Positions 16,390 through 25,065 are shown, numbered from the stretch's first letter. The stretch: DNA of 64,000 nt from Mycolicibacterium sphagni (GCF_013337765.1 NZ_VBSB01000035.1:248001-312000), one strand, 5' to 3'. Program-made: numbers and translations. Notes: generated from the sequence alone by a model not told the origin.

Positions 16390-17229
16390 ATGTGGCGCAT
16401 GCGGGTTGTGCACGCGACGGGGTACGCCTACAAGTCACCGGTCACCGCCTCCTACAACGAGGCCCGGCTCACGCCGCGCTCGGATTCCCGGCAGAACGTC
16501 ATCCTCAACCGTGTCGAAACCATTCCCGCGACCCGGTCCTACCGCTACGTCGACTATTGGGGCACGGCGGTAACGGCTTTCGACCTTCACGCGCCGCACA
16601 CCGAATTGGAGGTGACGGCGTCCTCGGTGGTCGAGACCGAGGAGCCGGAGGCCCCGACGGGCGAAGTGTCGTGGAAGGAACTGGCTTCCGAGGGGGTGCG
16701 CGACCGCTTCGACGAGGTGCTCACCCCCACGCACTACACCCCGGCGAGCCGGCGCATCGAACGGGTAGGCAAGCGCATCATCAAAGAGAACGATCCGCAG
16801 GCCGCGGTGATCGCCGCCGCCCAATGGGCGCACAGCGAACTGCAATACGTGCCCGGTACCACGGGTGTGCACTCGTCGGGCATCGACGCGCTGCGTGAAG
16901 GCAAGGGCGTCTGCCAGGATTTCGCGCATCTGACGCTGATTCTGTTGCGCGGCATGGGTATTCCCTCGCGCTACGTCTCGGGATATCTGCATCCCAAGCG
17001 CGACGCGGTGGTCGGTGACACCGTCGACGGGCAGAGCCACGCCTGGATTCAGGCGTGGACGGGCAGCTGGTGGAACTACGACCCGACCAACGATTCCGAG
17101 ATCAACGAGCAGTACATCAGCGTCGGGGTCGGCAGGGACTACGCCGACGTGACCCCGCTCAAGGGCATCTACTCCGGCGAGGGCTCAACCGATTTGGATG
17201 TGGTGGTGGAGGTTACCCGGCTGGCGTGA
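16390..17229 (+). CDS. transglutaminase-like cysteine peptidase
   Basis: A 279-residue transglutaminase-superfamily protein (Rv2409c type). The N-terminal beta domain runs to about residue 80, and the catalytic core carries the full Cys-His-Asp triad at C175 (GVCQDFAH), H217 (GQSHAW) and D231 (NYDPTN). Bacterial members of this type usually hydrolyse rather than cross-link amide bonds. It begins immediately after the alpha-E stop and completes the conserved trio. No signal peptide, so presumably cytosolic like its partners. Its final 61 bp overlap the convergent PepSY gene. Confidence 0.9.
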   Translation: MWRMRVVHATGYAYKSPVTASYNEARLTPRSDSRQNVILNRVETIPATRSYRYVDYWGTAVTAFDLHAPHTELEVTASSVVETEEPEAPTGEVSWKELASEGVRDRFDEVLTPTHYTPASRRIERVGKRIIKENDPQAAVIAAAQWAHSELQYVPGTTGVHSSGIDALREGKGVCQDFAHLTLILLRGMGIPSRYVSGYLHPKRDAVVGDTVDGQSHAWIQAWTGSWWNYDPTNDSEINEQYISVGVGRDYADVTPLKGIYSGEGSTDLDVVVEVTRLA

Positions 17230-18716
17230 TCACGCCTTGCCGCGATGATCGCCTCGGCGACGAGCACCACGATCAGGGATAGTCCGAACGCGGGGAACAG
17301 CACACCGAGTGCGATGGCCACGACGGCCACCGTGACCATCGCCCGCTTAGGGGTGTTGGCGCGAGTCGCCGGGCTGGCCGGGCCGGGTAGACCGCTACGG
17401 CCGGACGGGCGCCGCTTCCACCACATCAGCAGGCCGGTCAGTGCGCTCAGAAGCACACCGAGACAGGCGACGGTAGCCGAAATGCGGGTCAGCCAACCGA
17501 ATTGGTTGCCCATGTGCATGGCGATCCCGAAACTCGTCAACCGCGACAGCGCCCCGTCCTGGGCGGCGGTCGCGTTCGCGATCGTCGCGCCGGTGAACTG
17601 GTTCAGGTACAGCGTCCGCTGCTCGGACACCCGCTGCGGCCACCGATTGACCACGGTGTAGCTGCCGTACACTTCGGCGCCGTCGACGGTCGAATCCGAT
17701 GGCGGGAAGATCGAATAGCCGGGCACCATGTGCTCGTCCTTGGCAATGCGGTCGATATCGGCGTACGGCAGCCGGGCCGCGGTGCCGTCCGGCGCGGACG
17801 CGTAGATCGGGTCGTCGGTGGCGGCCCAGGCGATGCGACGCCCCAAGCGGTCGTAGTCACCAAGCTTGGCCGGCGTTGAGGGAGCATCGATTCCGGTTGA
17901 CGGCGTGACGGTCGCGGTGACCGCCCGCCAGTTCTCGCCCCAGTACCGCGTCCACGTCATGCCCGAGAGGATGTAGGCAGCCAGGATGACGGCGATGACC
18001 ACGCCGGTCAGCGCATGCACGTCACGCCACCGGACCCGGCCGCCGCTACGCCACCGGACTCTCAGCAGCGGCTTGGCGGCTTCGATCGCTCTGGGCCACC
18101 ACAGATAGACCCCGCTGGCCAGCAGCACCAGAATCCATGTCGCGGTCAGCTCCATCCAGAGGTTGCCGATCCCGACCGGGATCGTGGACTCGGGATACGC
18201 CGACGGGTCGATCAGGTGCGCAGGAGACGGCAGCTGCACGTGCGGTCCGTCGTTGCCGAACATCCGGTGCAGCTGATTGGCCCAGCCCACCAACCCCGAG
18301 AGCTGGTCGCGCTGACCCAGATACGCGCCGGTGTACGGATCGATGAACACCTGGATGACGTTGGCTTCGGCCTGCGGGTAGCCCTGCGCGGTCTCAGCCA
18401 GGAAATCGACGCGTGTCGAGGAGCCCGGATTGTCGGGCGGCGTGACCGCTTCGAGAGTGTCAGTGGCGCTGACGTGTTGTTTGGCGGTGGCAACCTGTGC
18501 ATCCAGCGACACGGTCTGCGGCCCCGGTTCGACCACCAGCAGATGGCCGTTCAGTAGGGCGTCCAGTGGCTGGCTGTACAGGATCACCAACCCCGAGCAG
18601 GCCAGGACCACCAGCACCGGCGCCGCGAACAATCCCACCCAGAAGTGCAGTCGCCAGATTCGGCGCAGCACCGCGGAGTCAGCGCGGCGCGTCGAGGGTT
18701 CCACCGTCGTTGTCAT
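17169..18716 (-). CDS. PepSY domain-containing transmembrane protein
   Basis: A 515-residue PepSY-TM family membrane protein. It starts with a cytosolic stretch followed by RRIWRLHFWVGLFAAPVLVVLACSG (first helix), then an external PepSY region. The middle helix sits near WILVLLASGVYLWWPR, the VHALTGVVIAVILAAYI helix is around residue 240, and C-terminal helices surround HMGNQFGWLTRI and LLMWWKRRP. Conserved His and Arg residues at helix ends resemble iron-uptake-associated flavin/heme reductases of this family. Function in mycobacteria is unproven. Convergent overlap of 61 bp with the transglutaminase gene. Confidence 0.8.
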   Translation of the reverse strand: MTTTVEPSTRRADSAVLRRIWRLHFWVGLFAAPVLVVLACSGLVILYSQPLDALLNGHLLVVEPGPQTVSLDAQVATAKQHVSATDTLEAVTPPDNPGSSTRVDFLAETAQGYPQAEANVIQVFIDPYTGAYLGQRDQLSGLVGWANQLHRMFGNDGPHVQLPSPAHLIDPSAYPESTIPVGIGNLWMELTATWILVLLASGVYLWWPRAIEAAKPLLRVRWRSGGRVRWRDVHALTGVVIAVILAAYILSGMTWTRYWGENWRAVTATVTPSTGIDAPSTPAKLGDYDRLGRRIAWAATDDPIYASAPDGTAARLPYADIDRIAKDEHMVPGYSIFPPSDSTVDGAEVYGSYTVVNRWPQRVSEQRTLYLNQFTGATIANATAAQDGALSRLTSFGIAMHMGNQFGWLTRISATVACLGVLLSALTGLLMWWKRRPSGRSGLPGPASPATRANTPKRAMVTVAVVAIALGVLFPAFGLSLIVVLVAEAIIAARRDHASRVTSTTTSKSVEPSPE

Positions 18717-18743
18717 CGCACATGAGTCGTGCGCGGCGGTGGA

Positions 18744-19574
18744 TTAGTTCCCGACGGACACCCGGTGCAGATCGTTGCCGATTTCGATCGGTCCGCTGAA
18801 CTCCGCTGCCGCCAAGGCCCGCCACTGATCCTCCTGCCCGGGCACCAGCGCCGGCACGTAGTGGGTGAGCACCAGCGTGCCGACCCCGGCGCGGGCCGCG
18901 GTGGCGGCGGCCTGTTCCACCGACGAGTGATAGTCGAGGATGTCCCGCAGTCGCTGAACGGGTATCTGGGCCACCAGATCGGCGCGGATCACCGTGTGCA
19001 CCAACGCGTCTGCGCCCGCAGCGAGGGCGTCCAGGCTGGCGCACGGCACAGTGTCACCGGCCAGCACCACCGTCGCGCCGTCGTATTCGACGCGGAACCC
19101 CAGCGTCGGTTCGACCGGTCGGTGGTCGGTGGGCGCCGCGGTGATCCGCACACCGCCGTCGTCCCACACCTGGCCCTCGGTGTACTCGTACACCTGAATC
19201 GACGGCGGCTCGGTGATGTCGGGATGGTGGTGGATGCGGTAGGAGATGTCGGGTGCCAGTGCGGCCAATGTCGCCTCGACGACGGCCTTGGTGCCGGGCG
19301 GGCCGATGATCGGCAGCGGGGTGGGCACGAACGTCGTCACCCAGCGGGTGGTGATGACGTCGGACAGGTCGGTGATGTGGTCGCTGTGCAGATGAGTCAG
19401 CAGCAGCGCGGTGATATTGGCCGCACCGACGCCGGCCGCGGCGAGCCGCATCAGCACGCCGCGCCCGCAGTCCACCAGGAACGCCGAGTCACCGGCTTTC
19501 ACCAGGGTCGACGGTCCGGCGCGGTTCGGGTCGATCATCGGGCTTCCGGTGCCAAGCAGGGTGATGTCGATCAT
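18744..19574 (-). CDS. ribonuclease Z-like MBL-fold hydrolase
   Basis: A 276-residue metallo-beta-lactamase-fold protein, counterpart of Rv2407. The zinc-binding motif HLHSDH is near residue 60, LLGTGSP opens the fold, and the later D of GDTVP and H of THY complete the metal set expected for the RNase Z/arylsulfatase branch. It may be a tRNA 3' processing enzyme or a phosphodiesterase; an arylsulfatase-type activity is also possible. The open frame runs to 19670, but the fold begins right at the ATG at 19574. Divergent from the Rieske oxygenase cluster. Confidence 0.82.
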   Translation of the reverse strand: MIDITLLGTGSPMIDPNRAGPSTLVKAGDSAFLVDCGRGVLMRLAAAGVGAANITALLLTHLHSDHITDLSDVITTRWVTTFVPTPLPIIGPPGTKAVVEATLAALAPDISYRIHHHPDITEPPSIQVYEYTEGQVWDDGGVRITAAPTDHRPVEPTLGFRVEYDGATVVLAGDTVPCASLDALAAGADALVHTVIRADLVAQIPVQRLRDILDYHSSVEQAAATAARAGVGTLVLTHYVPALVPGQEDQWRALAAAEFSGPIEIGNDLHRVSVGN

Positions 19575-19689
19575 GGGCTCATTACTACCGTGCCGGGGCG
19601 TGGCCGGGCGGTAATTGGAGGCCTGCGCGGCAACGGTGTCGCGTCGCGGCGCCTCGGATCGGACGCCCACGCACTCTGAGGCGCCTATT

Positions 19690-19704
19690 TCAATAGCCTA
19701 TTGA
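19690..19704. promoter_or_regulatory. palindromic operator TCAATAG-N-CTATTGA
   Basis: A perfect 7-1-7 inverted repeat upstream of the Rieske oxygenase gene. A second, half-conserved copy (TCAATAG then TCATTCA) begins 77 bp downstream at 19767. Probable binding site for the TetR regulator encoded at the end of the cluster; this link is inference. Confidence 0.5.
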
Positions 19705-19766
19705 TAGAGCAGAGTCGAGATCGTCCACCATTTGGCGTGTTCATCTTGCGGGTGGCGTAAAGAGTT

Positions 19767-19781
19767 TCAATAGGTCATTCA
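19767..19781. promoter_or_regulatory. degenerate second operator half-site
   Basis: TCAATAG repeats the left arm of the palindrome at 19690; the right arm is degenerate. It ends 4 bp before the first possible start codon of the oxygenase gene. Confidence 0.35.
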
Positions 19782-19785
19782 CTGG

Positions 19786-21039
19786 TTGGAAACAACACAG
19801 TTACAGACCAGGGCTACCGTCGAACCCGTCACGACGCCTGTGGCCGCCCATTCCCTGGCAACCCGAGGACTGCCAATGCCTTTCGACTACTCCCGGCTCG
19901 CCGCCACCTGCGCGGTGGATTCGCCTGAAAACGCCATCACCCTGCCGCCCCAGGCGTACGGCAGCGACGACCTCTACGCCGACGAAGTGGATCAGATCTT
20001 CAAACGCGGCTGGATTCCCCTGTGCCGGCTGGAGCAACTCGGCGTGCCCGGCAGCTACTACAGCATCGACATCCTCGGCATGCCGCTGGTGGTCACCCGC
20101 GACCGCAACGGCGAGGTCCGCGTGCTGTCGCGCAACTGCACGCATCGCTGGATGGAGGTGTGCAGCGGCGCCGGCACTGCCGGGGTGCTGCAGTGCCCGT
20201 ACCACCTGTGGTCGTTCGGCCTGGACGGCCACCTGGCCGGTGCACCGGAAATGAAGCAGTCAGCCGGGTTTGAGCGGAAAGACTATGCGCTCAAGCAGTT
20301 TCGCCACGAGGTGTGGAAGGGCTTCGTGTTCGTCAACATCGACGGCCACGCCACGTCCGTCGCCGAGCAGTACGCGGCCCTCGAGCCGATCGTCGACCCC
20401 TACGATTTCGAGAACTACCAGACCGTCGAGCAGACCGAATGGGGCATCTGCGACTGGGACTGGAAGATCATGGTGGACAACTTCATGGAGTGCTACCACC
20501 ACATGGGCCCCCATCGTGGGTCGCTCGAAGAACAGTTCCCCGCGGCGCTGAGCTACACCGGTGAGGTCGGCGAGTACTTCACGACGATGTGGTCGCAGCA
20601 GGCTGACGGCTATCCCGCCGACCCGCCGTTCCTATCCCCGGGCGCACCGACTCTGAGCCCGGAGCACTCCCACAAATCGCTGATCTTCATTGCTTACCCG
20701 CTGCTGCAGATCGCCATGGGGCCCGGATACTTCTACTGGCTCAAGGTTCTTCCGATGGGCGCCGGGAAGATCGACCTGTATCTGGACATCTGCATGTCCC
20801 CGGCGGCGCTGGCCGCGCCGGGGCTCGACGCCCGGCGCAGTGAGCTGATCAAGATGATCTGCGACATCCATCGCGAGGACCTCGACGTCTGCGCCGCGGT
20901 GCAACGCGCGATCAAGTCGGGCGTGACCGCGACCGGCCGGCTGTCGCACCTGGAACGCCCGCTCTGGGAGTTCTATCGCTATCTCGGGCGTCAGCTCGGA
21001 ATCCTGGGCAACACCGCCGATCTCGCTTCGGCCGGCTGA
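19786..21039 (+). CDS. Rieske non-heme iron oxygenase, alpha subunit
   Basis: A 417-residue aromatic-ring-hydroxylating or N-demethylating type oxygenase. The Rieske cluster ligands are C118/H120 and C137/H140 (CTH-x16-CPYH). The C-terminal catalytic domain has the D-N-F-M-E-C-Y-H-H-M-G-P-H segment that supplies the two His ligands of mononuclear iron. The overall type is close to single-component amine or choline/carnitine-family oxygenases. No ferredoxin reductase is encoded nearby, so electrons must come from elsewhere. It leads an operon with a glutamine-synthetase-like ligase, an amidohydrolase and TetR. The TTG at 19786 is the first possible start; an ATG at 19876 would also keep the whole domain. 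Confidence 0.85.
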   Translation: METTQLQTRATVEPVTTPVAAHSLATRGLPMPFDYSRLAATCAVDSPENAITLPPQAYGSDDLYADEVDQIFKRGWIPLCRLEQLGVPGSYYSIDILGMPLVVTRDRNGEVRVLSRNCTHRWMEVCSGAGTAGVLQCPYHLWSFGLDGHLAGAPEMKQSAGFERKDYALKQFRHEVWKGFVFVNIDGHATSVAEQYAALEPIVDPYDFENYQTVEQTEWGICDWDWKIMVDNFMECYHHMGPHRGSLEEQFPAALSYTGEVGEYFTTMWSQQADGYPADPPFLSPGAPTLSPEHSHKSLIFIAYPLLQIAMGPGYFYWLKVLPMGAGKIDLYLDICMSPAALAAPGLDARRSELIKMICDIHREDLDVCAAVQRAIKSGVTATGRLSHLERPLWEFYRYLGRQLGILGNTADLASAG

Positions 21040-21049
21040 AAGGGAACAG

Positions 21050-22420
21050 ATGACCGCCACGCTCAACGGCAAGACCCAGCACGCGCAGGTCGACGAGGTC
21101 GCCGAGAAGCTCGCCTCGGCCGGGGTCCGTTACGCGGCAATCAGCTTCGTCGACATGCACGGCAAGCCGAAGGCAAAGATGGTTCCGCTGAGCCACCTGC
21201 ATCAGGCGTCCCTTGGGTCGGAGATGTTCACCGGCGCCGCCCTCGACGGCGTGCCCCAGGACGTCAACGACGACGAGGTCGCGCCACACCCGGATCTGAG
21301 CGCGGCGATCGTCATGCCCTTCAACCGTGAGATCGCCTGGTTCCCAGGAGATCTGTGGATCGGGAGCACACCGTTCGACGCGTGCAGCAGGCAGATCCTC
21401 AAGCGGGTGACGGCCGACGCCGCGTCGCTGGGTTACACCTTCAACCTCGGTATCGAAACCGAGTTCTTCCTGCTGTCCAACAGTTCGGGCGTGCCGGAGC
21501 CGGCCAGCCCGGACGACAACCTCGACAAGCCGTGCTACGACCTGAGGGGCATGCTGCACAACTTCAGCGTGGTCGACGAGATCGTGTCGTCGATGAACGA
21601 ATTAGGCTGGGATGTCTACTCGTTCGACCACGAGGACGGGAACGGGCAGTTCGAGACGGATTTCACCTATACCGATGTGGTCTCGATGGCCGACCGGTTC
21701 GTGTTCTTCCGGATGATGGTGGGCGAGATCGCGCGCAAGCATGGGCTGTTCGCGTCGTGGATGCCCAAGCCGTTTGCCGACCGGACTGGCAGCGGAGCCC
21801 ACTACAACATGTCGCTGGCCGGTGCCGACGGGGTGAACCTGTTCGAGGCCCCTGACGATCCGCGCGGCTGCGGGCTCTCCGAACTCGGTTACCAGTTCAT
21901 CGCGGGCGTGCTGCGCCACGCTCCGGCGATCTGCGCGGTGATCGCACCCACGGTCAACAGCTACAAGCGACTCGTGAAGCAGGGCAGCATGTCCGGGTTG
22001 ACCTGGGCGCCCGTGTTTGCCTGCTACGGCGACAACAATCGCACCAACATGCTCCGAATCCCCAAGGGGGGCGGTCGCGTCGAATGCCGTGCGGCCGACA
22101 GTGCCAACAACCCGTATCTCGGTGGTGCGTTGATGCTGGCGGCCGGGCTCGAGGGAATCCGCGAGGGGCTCGACCCCGGCGACCCCAATCGCGACAACCT
22201 CTACCGGCTCTCCGAGGCCGACCTGATCGACCGGGGGATCACCTGGCTGCCCCGCTCACTCGGCGAGGCGATCGACGCGATGGAAGCAGACCCGCTGGTG
22301 CGCAACGTGTTCGGACCGACGATGTTCGACTCGTTCGTCTCCGAGAAGAAGCTTGAATGGGATTCCTTCAACGCCCACGTGTCGTCGTGGGAGTCCGACC
22401 GCTATTTGAGGTTCTTCTGA
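21050..22420 (+). CDS. glutamine synthetase-like gamma-glutamyl ligase (type III/GlnT-like)
   Basis: A 456-residue glutamine synthetase fold protein, not the housekeeping GlnA. Conserved elements include VDMHGKPKAKMVP at the N-terminus, the metal-binding GIETEFFLL, FDHEDGNGQFE, the GSGAHYNMSL segment and VECRAADSANNPYLG. The sequence falls with the GlnT/type III-like and gamma-glutamylmethylamide synthetase group, enzymes that ligate glutamate to ammonia or to an amine with ATP. It starts 10 bp after the Rieske oxygenase with GAAAGGGAACAG upstream, and is followed 2 bp later by an amidohydrolase. The context argues for gamma-glutamylation of an amine rather than ammonia assimilation. Confidence 0.85.
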   Translation: MTATLNGKTQHAQVDEVAEKLASAGVRYAAISFVDMHGKPKAKMVPLSHLHQASLGSEMFTGAALDGVPQDVNDDEVAPHPDLSAAIVMPFNREIAWFPGDLWIGSTPFDACSRQILKRVTADAASLGYTFNLGIETEFFLLSNSSGVPEPASPDDNLDKPCYDLRGMLHNFSVVDEIVSSMNELGWDVYSFDHEDGNGQFETDFTYTDVVSMADRFVFFRMMVGEIARKHGLFASWMPKPFADRTGSGAHYNMSLAGADGVNLFEAPDDPRGCGLSELGYQFIAGVLRHAPAICAVIAPTVNSYKRLVKQGSMSGLTWAPVFACYGDNNRTNMLRIPKGGGRVECRAADSANNPYLGGALMLAAGLEGIREGLDPGDPNRDNLYRLSEADLIDRGITWLPRSLGEAIDAMEADPLVRNVFGPTMFDSFVSEKKLEWDSFNAHVSSWESDRYLRFF

Positions 22421-22422
22421 CG

Positions 22423-23166
22423 GTGAGTCACCGGTGGGAGGACCTCAACTCGGTCCAGATCGCGCAGCGGCTGACCGCCGATCCGGATACCGTGGCACTG
22501 ATCCCGGTCGGCGCAACCGAACAACACGGGCCACACCTGCCGGTGGGAACCGACACCATCATGGCGGTCGCGGTCGCGGAGGCCGCCGCCGGTGAACTGG
22601 CCTTGGTGCTGCCGCCGCTGGCGTTCGGCGCCAGCTACTTCCACGGCGCGGAACTCGCTGGCACCGTGGCCTTCTCGGGAGAAGAGACCGCCGCGGCGGC
22701 GGTGCGCGTCGCCGAGGCCTGCGTGAATTCCGGGGTGCGGCGCATCATGTTCGTCAACGGCCACGTCGGCAACAGCGCACCGCTGTGGTTGGCGTGTGAC
22801 CGATTTCGCCGGGTGCACCCCGATCGGCGCATAGGCGTCATGCAGTGGTGGGACCTCACGGCCGACATCGCCGCGCGCGCCACCGAGGACGCGGTCGACT
22901 GGCACGCCAACGCGGCGGAAACGTCCCTGATGCTGGTGGTACGCCCCGAACTGGTCGACACCGAGGCCATGCGTCATGCCGACGATCCAGACCGGACCGC
23001 GGGCACGGTCTTTCGTTATCCCGTCCAGCAGGTCTCGACCAACGGGGTCACCGGGTTCCCGTCACGCGCCACCAAGTCGTTCGGCCTCGAACTGTGGGGA
23101 GATGTGGTCGCCGCCGCGCGCGACGTCGTCGAGCGTGCGCATTCCGAGGTGCCACCGTTGGGATGA
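22423..23166 (+). CDS. creatininase family amidohydrolase
   Basis: A 247-residue creatininase-family metal-dependent amidohydrolase. Metal-ligand motifs are present: GATEQHGPHLPVGTD near residues 27-41, NGHVGN near 108 (usual form NGHGGN) and DWHANAAETS near 166. The family includes creatininase, formamide hydrolases and MftE of mycofactocin maturation; no other mycofactocin gene is here, so MftE is unlikely. The GTG at 22423 follows the ligase stop by 2 bp, making the longer open frame unnecessary. Within this operon it could release an amide product made by the ligase, which is inference. Confidence 0.82.
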   Translation: MSHRWEDLNSVQIAQRLTADPDTVALIPVGATEQHGPHLPVGTDTIMAVAVAEAAAGELALVLPPLAFGASYFHGAELAGTVAFSGEETAAAAVRVAEACVNSGVRRIMFVNGHVGNSAPLWLACDRFRRVHPDRRIGVMQWWDLTADIAARATEDAVDWHANAAETSLMLVVRPELVDTEAMRHADDPDRTAGTVFRYPVQQVSTNGVTGFPSRATKSFGLELWGDVVAAARDVVERAHSEVPPLG

Positions 23167-23215
23167 CGCCCGACCCGACAGGACCGGAGCTCACGGTGAT
23201 CGGCCAGGGTCACCG

Positions 23216-23221
23216 TACAAT
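23216..23221 (+). promoter_or_regulatory. -10 hexamer TACAAT before tetR
   Basis: TACAAT ends 7 nt before a GTG that opens a typical TetR N-terminus, a leaderless layout that would let the regulator be made independently of the operon. Confidence 0.5.
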
Positions 23222-23228
23222 TCGCGGC

Positions 23229-23942
23229 GTGCCGAGATCCATCGGGCGACCCCGCAACGACGCCGAGTCGGCGGCGGCGTCGCCGCGCACCGGGATCGTC
23301 AACGCCGCCACCCGCCTGTTCTCCGAAAAGGGTTATGCGCAAACCACGATGAGCGACATAGCGCGCGCCGCTGGGCTTCAGCAGTCGTCGCTGTACTACT
23401 GGTTCCGCAACAAGGAGCAGCTGCTGGGTGAGACGTTGCTGGTGAACCGGGCGCCGCTGAAGTTCATCGCCGAAGTGGGTGCCGGCTCGGGATCACCGGC
23501 GGTCAAGCTGTACCGGCTGCTGCGCTTCGACACCATGCAGCTGGCGTTGTCGCCGATCGACTTCAACGAGATCCAGCGCATTGCCCACGACCAGCGCACC
23601 GAGTTCCACCAATTCTGGACCGACTACGAGCGGCTGAAAGACTGGGTGGCCGACCTGATCGGCGCGGCGATCGCGGAGGGAAAGTTCATCGACTGTGACC
23701 GGGAGGAAACTGCCGGGCTGCTGCTGAACTTCGATGAGGGAGCGCAGAAACGCACGCGGTTGCACACCGACGAAGGGGACCGGGTCGCCGAGGCGATCCG
23801 GGTCGCCGAACAGGTCGCGATCATCTCGGTTCGAGGTCTGCTCAAACGCCCCAGCGAAATCGGCCGAATCAGCAGTCAGGCCGCCCAGTTCGACGATGCC
23901 GCGGTGGCCCAGCGGGCGAGCCAGACCCCAGCGGAGGCCTGA
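23229..23942 (+). CDS. TetR family regulator of the amine cluster
   Basis: A 237-residue TetR-family regulator with the helix-turn-helix at about residues 20-65 (IVNAATRLFSEKGYAQTTMSDIARAAGLQQSSLYYWFRNKEQLL). The ligand domain is unlike known drug-sensor TetRs. Two starts are possible: an ATG at 23163 that overlaps the creatininase stop (ATGA), and the GTG at 23229 preceded by TACAAT at leaderless spacing. The second gives the usual TetR N-terminus and is preferred. As the last gene of the oxygenase operon it is the natural candidate to bind the TCAATAG palindrome at 19690. Confidence 0.85.
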   Translation: MPRSIGRPRNDAESAAASPRTGIVNAATRLFSEKGYAQTTMSDIARAAGLQQSSLYYWFRNKEQLLGETLLVNRAPLKFIAEVGAGSGSPAVKLYRLLRFDTMQLALSPIDFNEIQRIAHDQRTEFHQFWTDYERLKDWVADLIGAAIAEGKFIDCDREETAGLLLNFDEGAQKRTRLHTDEGDRVAEAIRVAEQVAIISVRGLLKRPSEIGRISSQAAQFDDAAVAQRASQTPAEA

Positions 23943-23949
23943 GCCGGGC

Positions 23950-24954
23950 TCACTCGCGCCCGGACGACACCCAACCCGGGTCGATCGACCGGTGGCCGGA
24001 CACTGTTGCGCCGGCGGTCTCGAGCGCCGACACCTGCACGGGGTTCAGGTGCACAGACAGCGAGCCCGCGTTCTCGTCGACCCGAGCCGCGCGTCGCGTC
24101 CCCGGGATCGGCACCGAGGCAACGCCCAGCGCCTCGGCGCGCTGCCGCAGCCACGCCAGCGCCACCTGCGCCGGTGTCGCGCCGACCTCCTCGGCGACCG
24201 ACAAAACCACCTGCACCACAGCCAGATTCGCGTCCAGTGCCTCGCCGGCGAACCGCGGCATGAGGTTGCGCAGGTCCCCGCCGGCCGACAAATCAGCGGC
24301 CGAACGGACCGCGCCGGCCAGGAAACCGCGACCCAGCGGCGAATACGGCACAAAGCCGACACCGAGCTCGGCGGCGGCGGGCACGACGTTGCGTTCGACG
24401 TCGCGGCTCCAGATCGACCACTCACTCTGCACCGCCGCGATGGGGTGCACTGCCGCCGCGGCACGCAGCTCGTCGGCGGTCACCTCGGAGAGCCCCAGAT
24501 GACGCACCTTTCCGGCGGCGACCAGCTCGGCCATCGCCCCGACGGTCTCCTCGATCGGCACCGACACGTCGCGGCGATGCATGTAGTACAGGTCGACGGT
24601 GTCGGTGCCCAGCCGTTCCAGGCTCTCGTCGATGCACTGCCGCACGTACGCGGCGTCGCCGCGGGCTTTGAGCTTGCCGGTGGTCGGGTCGCCGTCGATG
24701 CCAAACTTCGTCGCCAGCTGGACCTCGTCGCGGCGATCGGCCAGCAGCTGGGCGATCAACCGCTCGTTGGCGCCGACGCCGTAGATGTTGGCGGTGTCGA
24801 TGAAGGTCATGCCCACATCGAGGCAGTGATGCAGGGTCGCCAGCGATTCGGCATCGTCGACCGCGCCGTAGACCGGGGTCAGCGCCATCCCACCGAAACC
24901 GATCGCACTGACCGTCAGTCCGTCACCCAAGTCCGTTTTCGGCAGTGTGCCCAT
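23950..24954 (-). CDS. aldo/keto reductase
   Basis: A 334-residue NADPH-dependent aldo/keto reductase with a TIM barrel. The catalytic tetrad Asp-Tyr-Lys-His is visible as FIDTANIYG, ATKFG and YMHRRD, and the C-terminal PIPGTRR segment binds the NADP phosphate. Closest in pattern to the AKR13/YajO-type bacterial enzymes acting on aldehydes and ketones. The ATG at 24954 has an AGGAGG site 7 bases upstream; the longer frame is rejected. It converges on the TetR gene with a gap of 7 bp and could handle an aldehyde from the adjacent oxygenase cluster, though nothing in the sequence proves this. Confidence 0.88.
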   Translation of the reverse strand: MGTLPKTDLGDGLTVSAIGFGGMALTPVYGAVDDAESLATLHHCLDVGMTFIDTANIYGVGANERLIAQLLADRRDEVQLATKFGIDGDPTTGKLKARGDAAYVRQCIDESLERLGTDTVDLYYMHRRDVSVPIEETVGAMAELVAAGKVRHLGLSEVTADELRAAAAVHPIAAVQSEWSIWSRDVERNVVPAAAELGVGFVPYSPLGRGFLAGAVRSAADLSAGGDLRNLMPRFAGEALDANLAVVQVVLSVAEEVGATPAQVALAWLRQRAEALGVASVPIPGTRRAARVDENAGSLSVHLNPVQVSALETAGATVSGHRSIDPGWVSSGRE

Positions 24955-25065
24955 CAGAAGACCTCCTCGGTTCGCCCGTTCTGTCTTAACGCAACCGTTG
25001 CGGTTTGCTTCCCCGGGGCTGCGATAAGCCTTAGCCTGATGTGACATCCATCACAAGGAGTCGCG

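Noticed and set aside
22357..22422. 22-codon N-terminal extension of the creatininase
   Set aside because: It overlaps the conserved end of the glutamine-synthetase-like gene, and the GTG at 22423 fits family N-termini.
22423..23166. MftE (mycofactocin maturation) assignment
   Set aside because: No mftA, mftB, mftC or other mycofactocin gene is present nearby; only the general creatininase family is supported.
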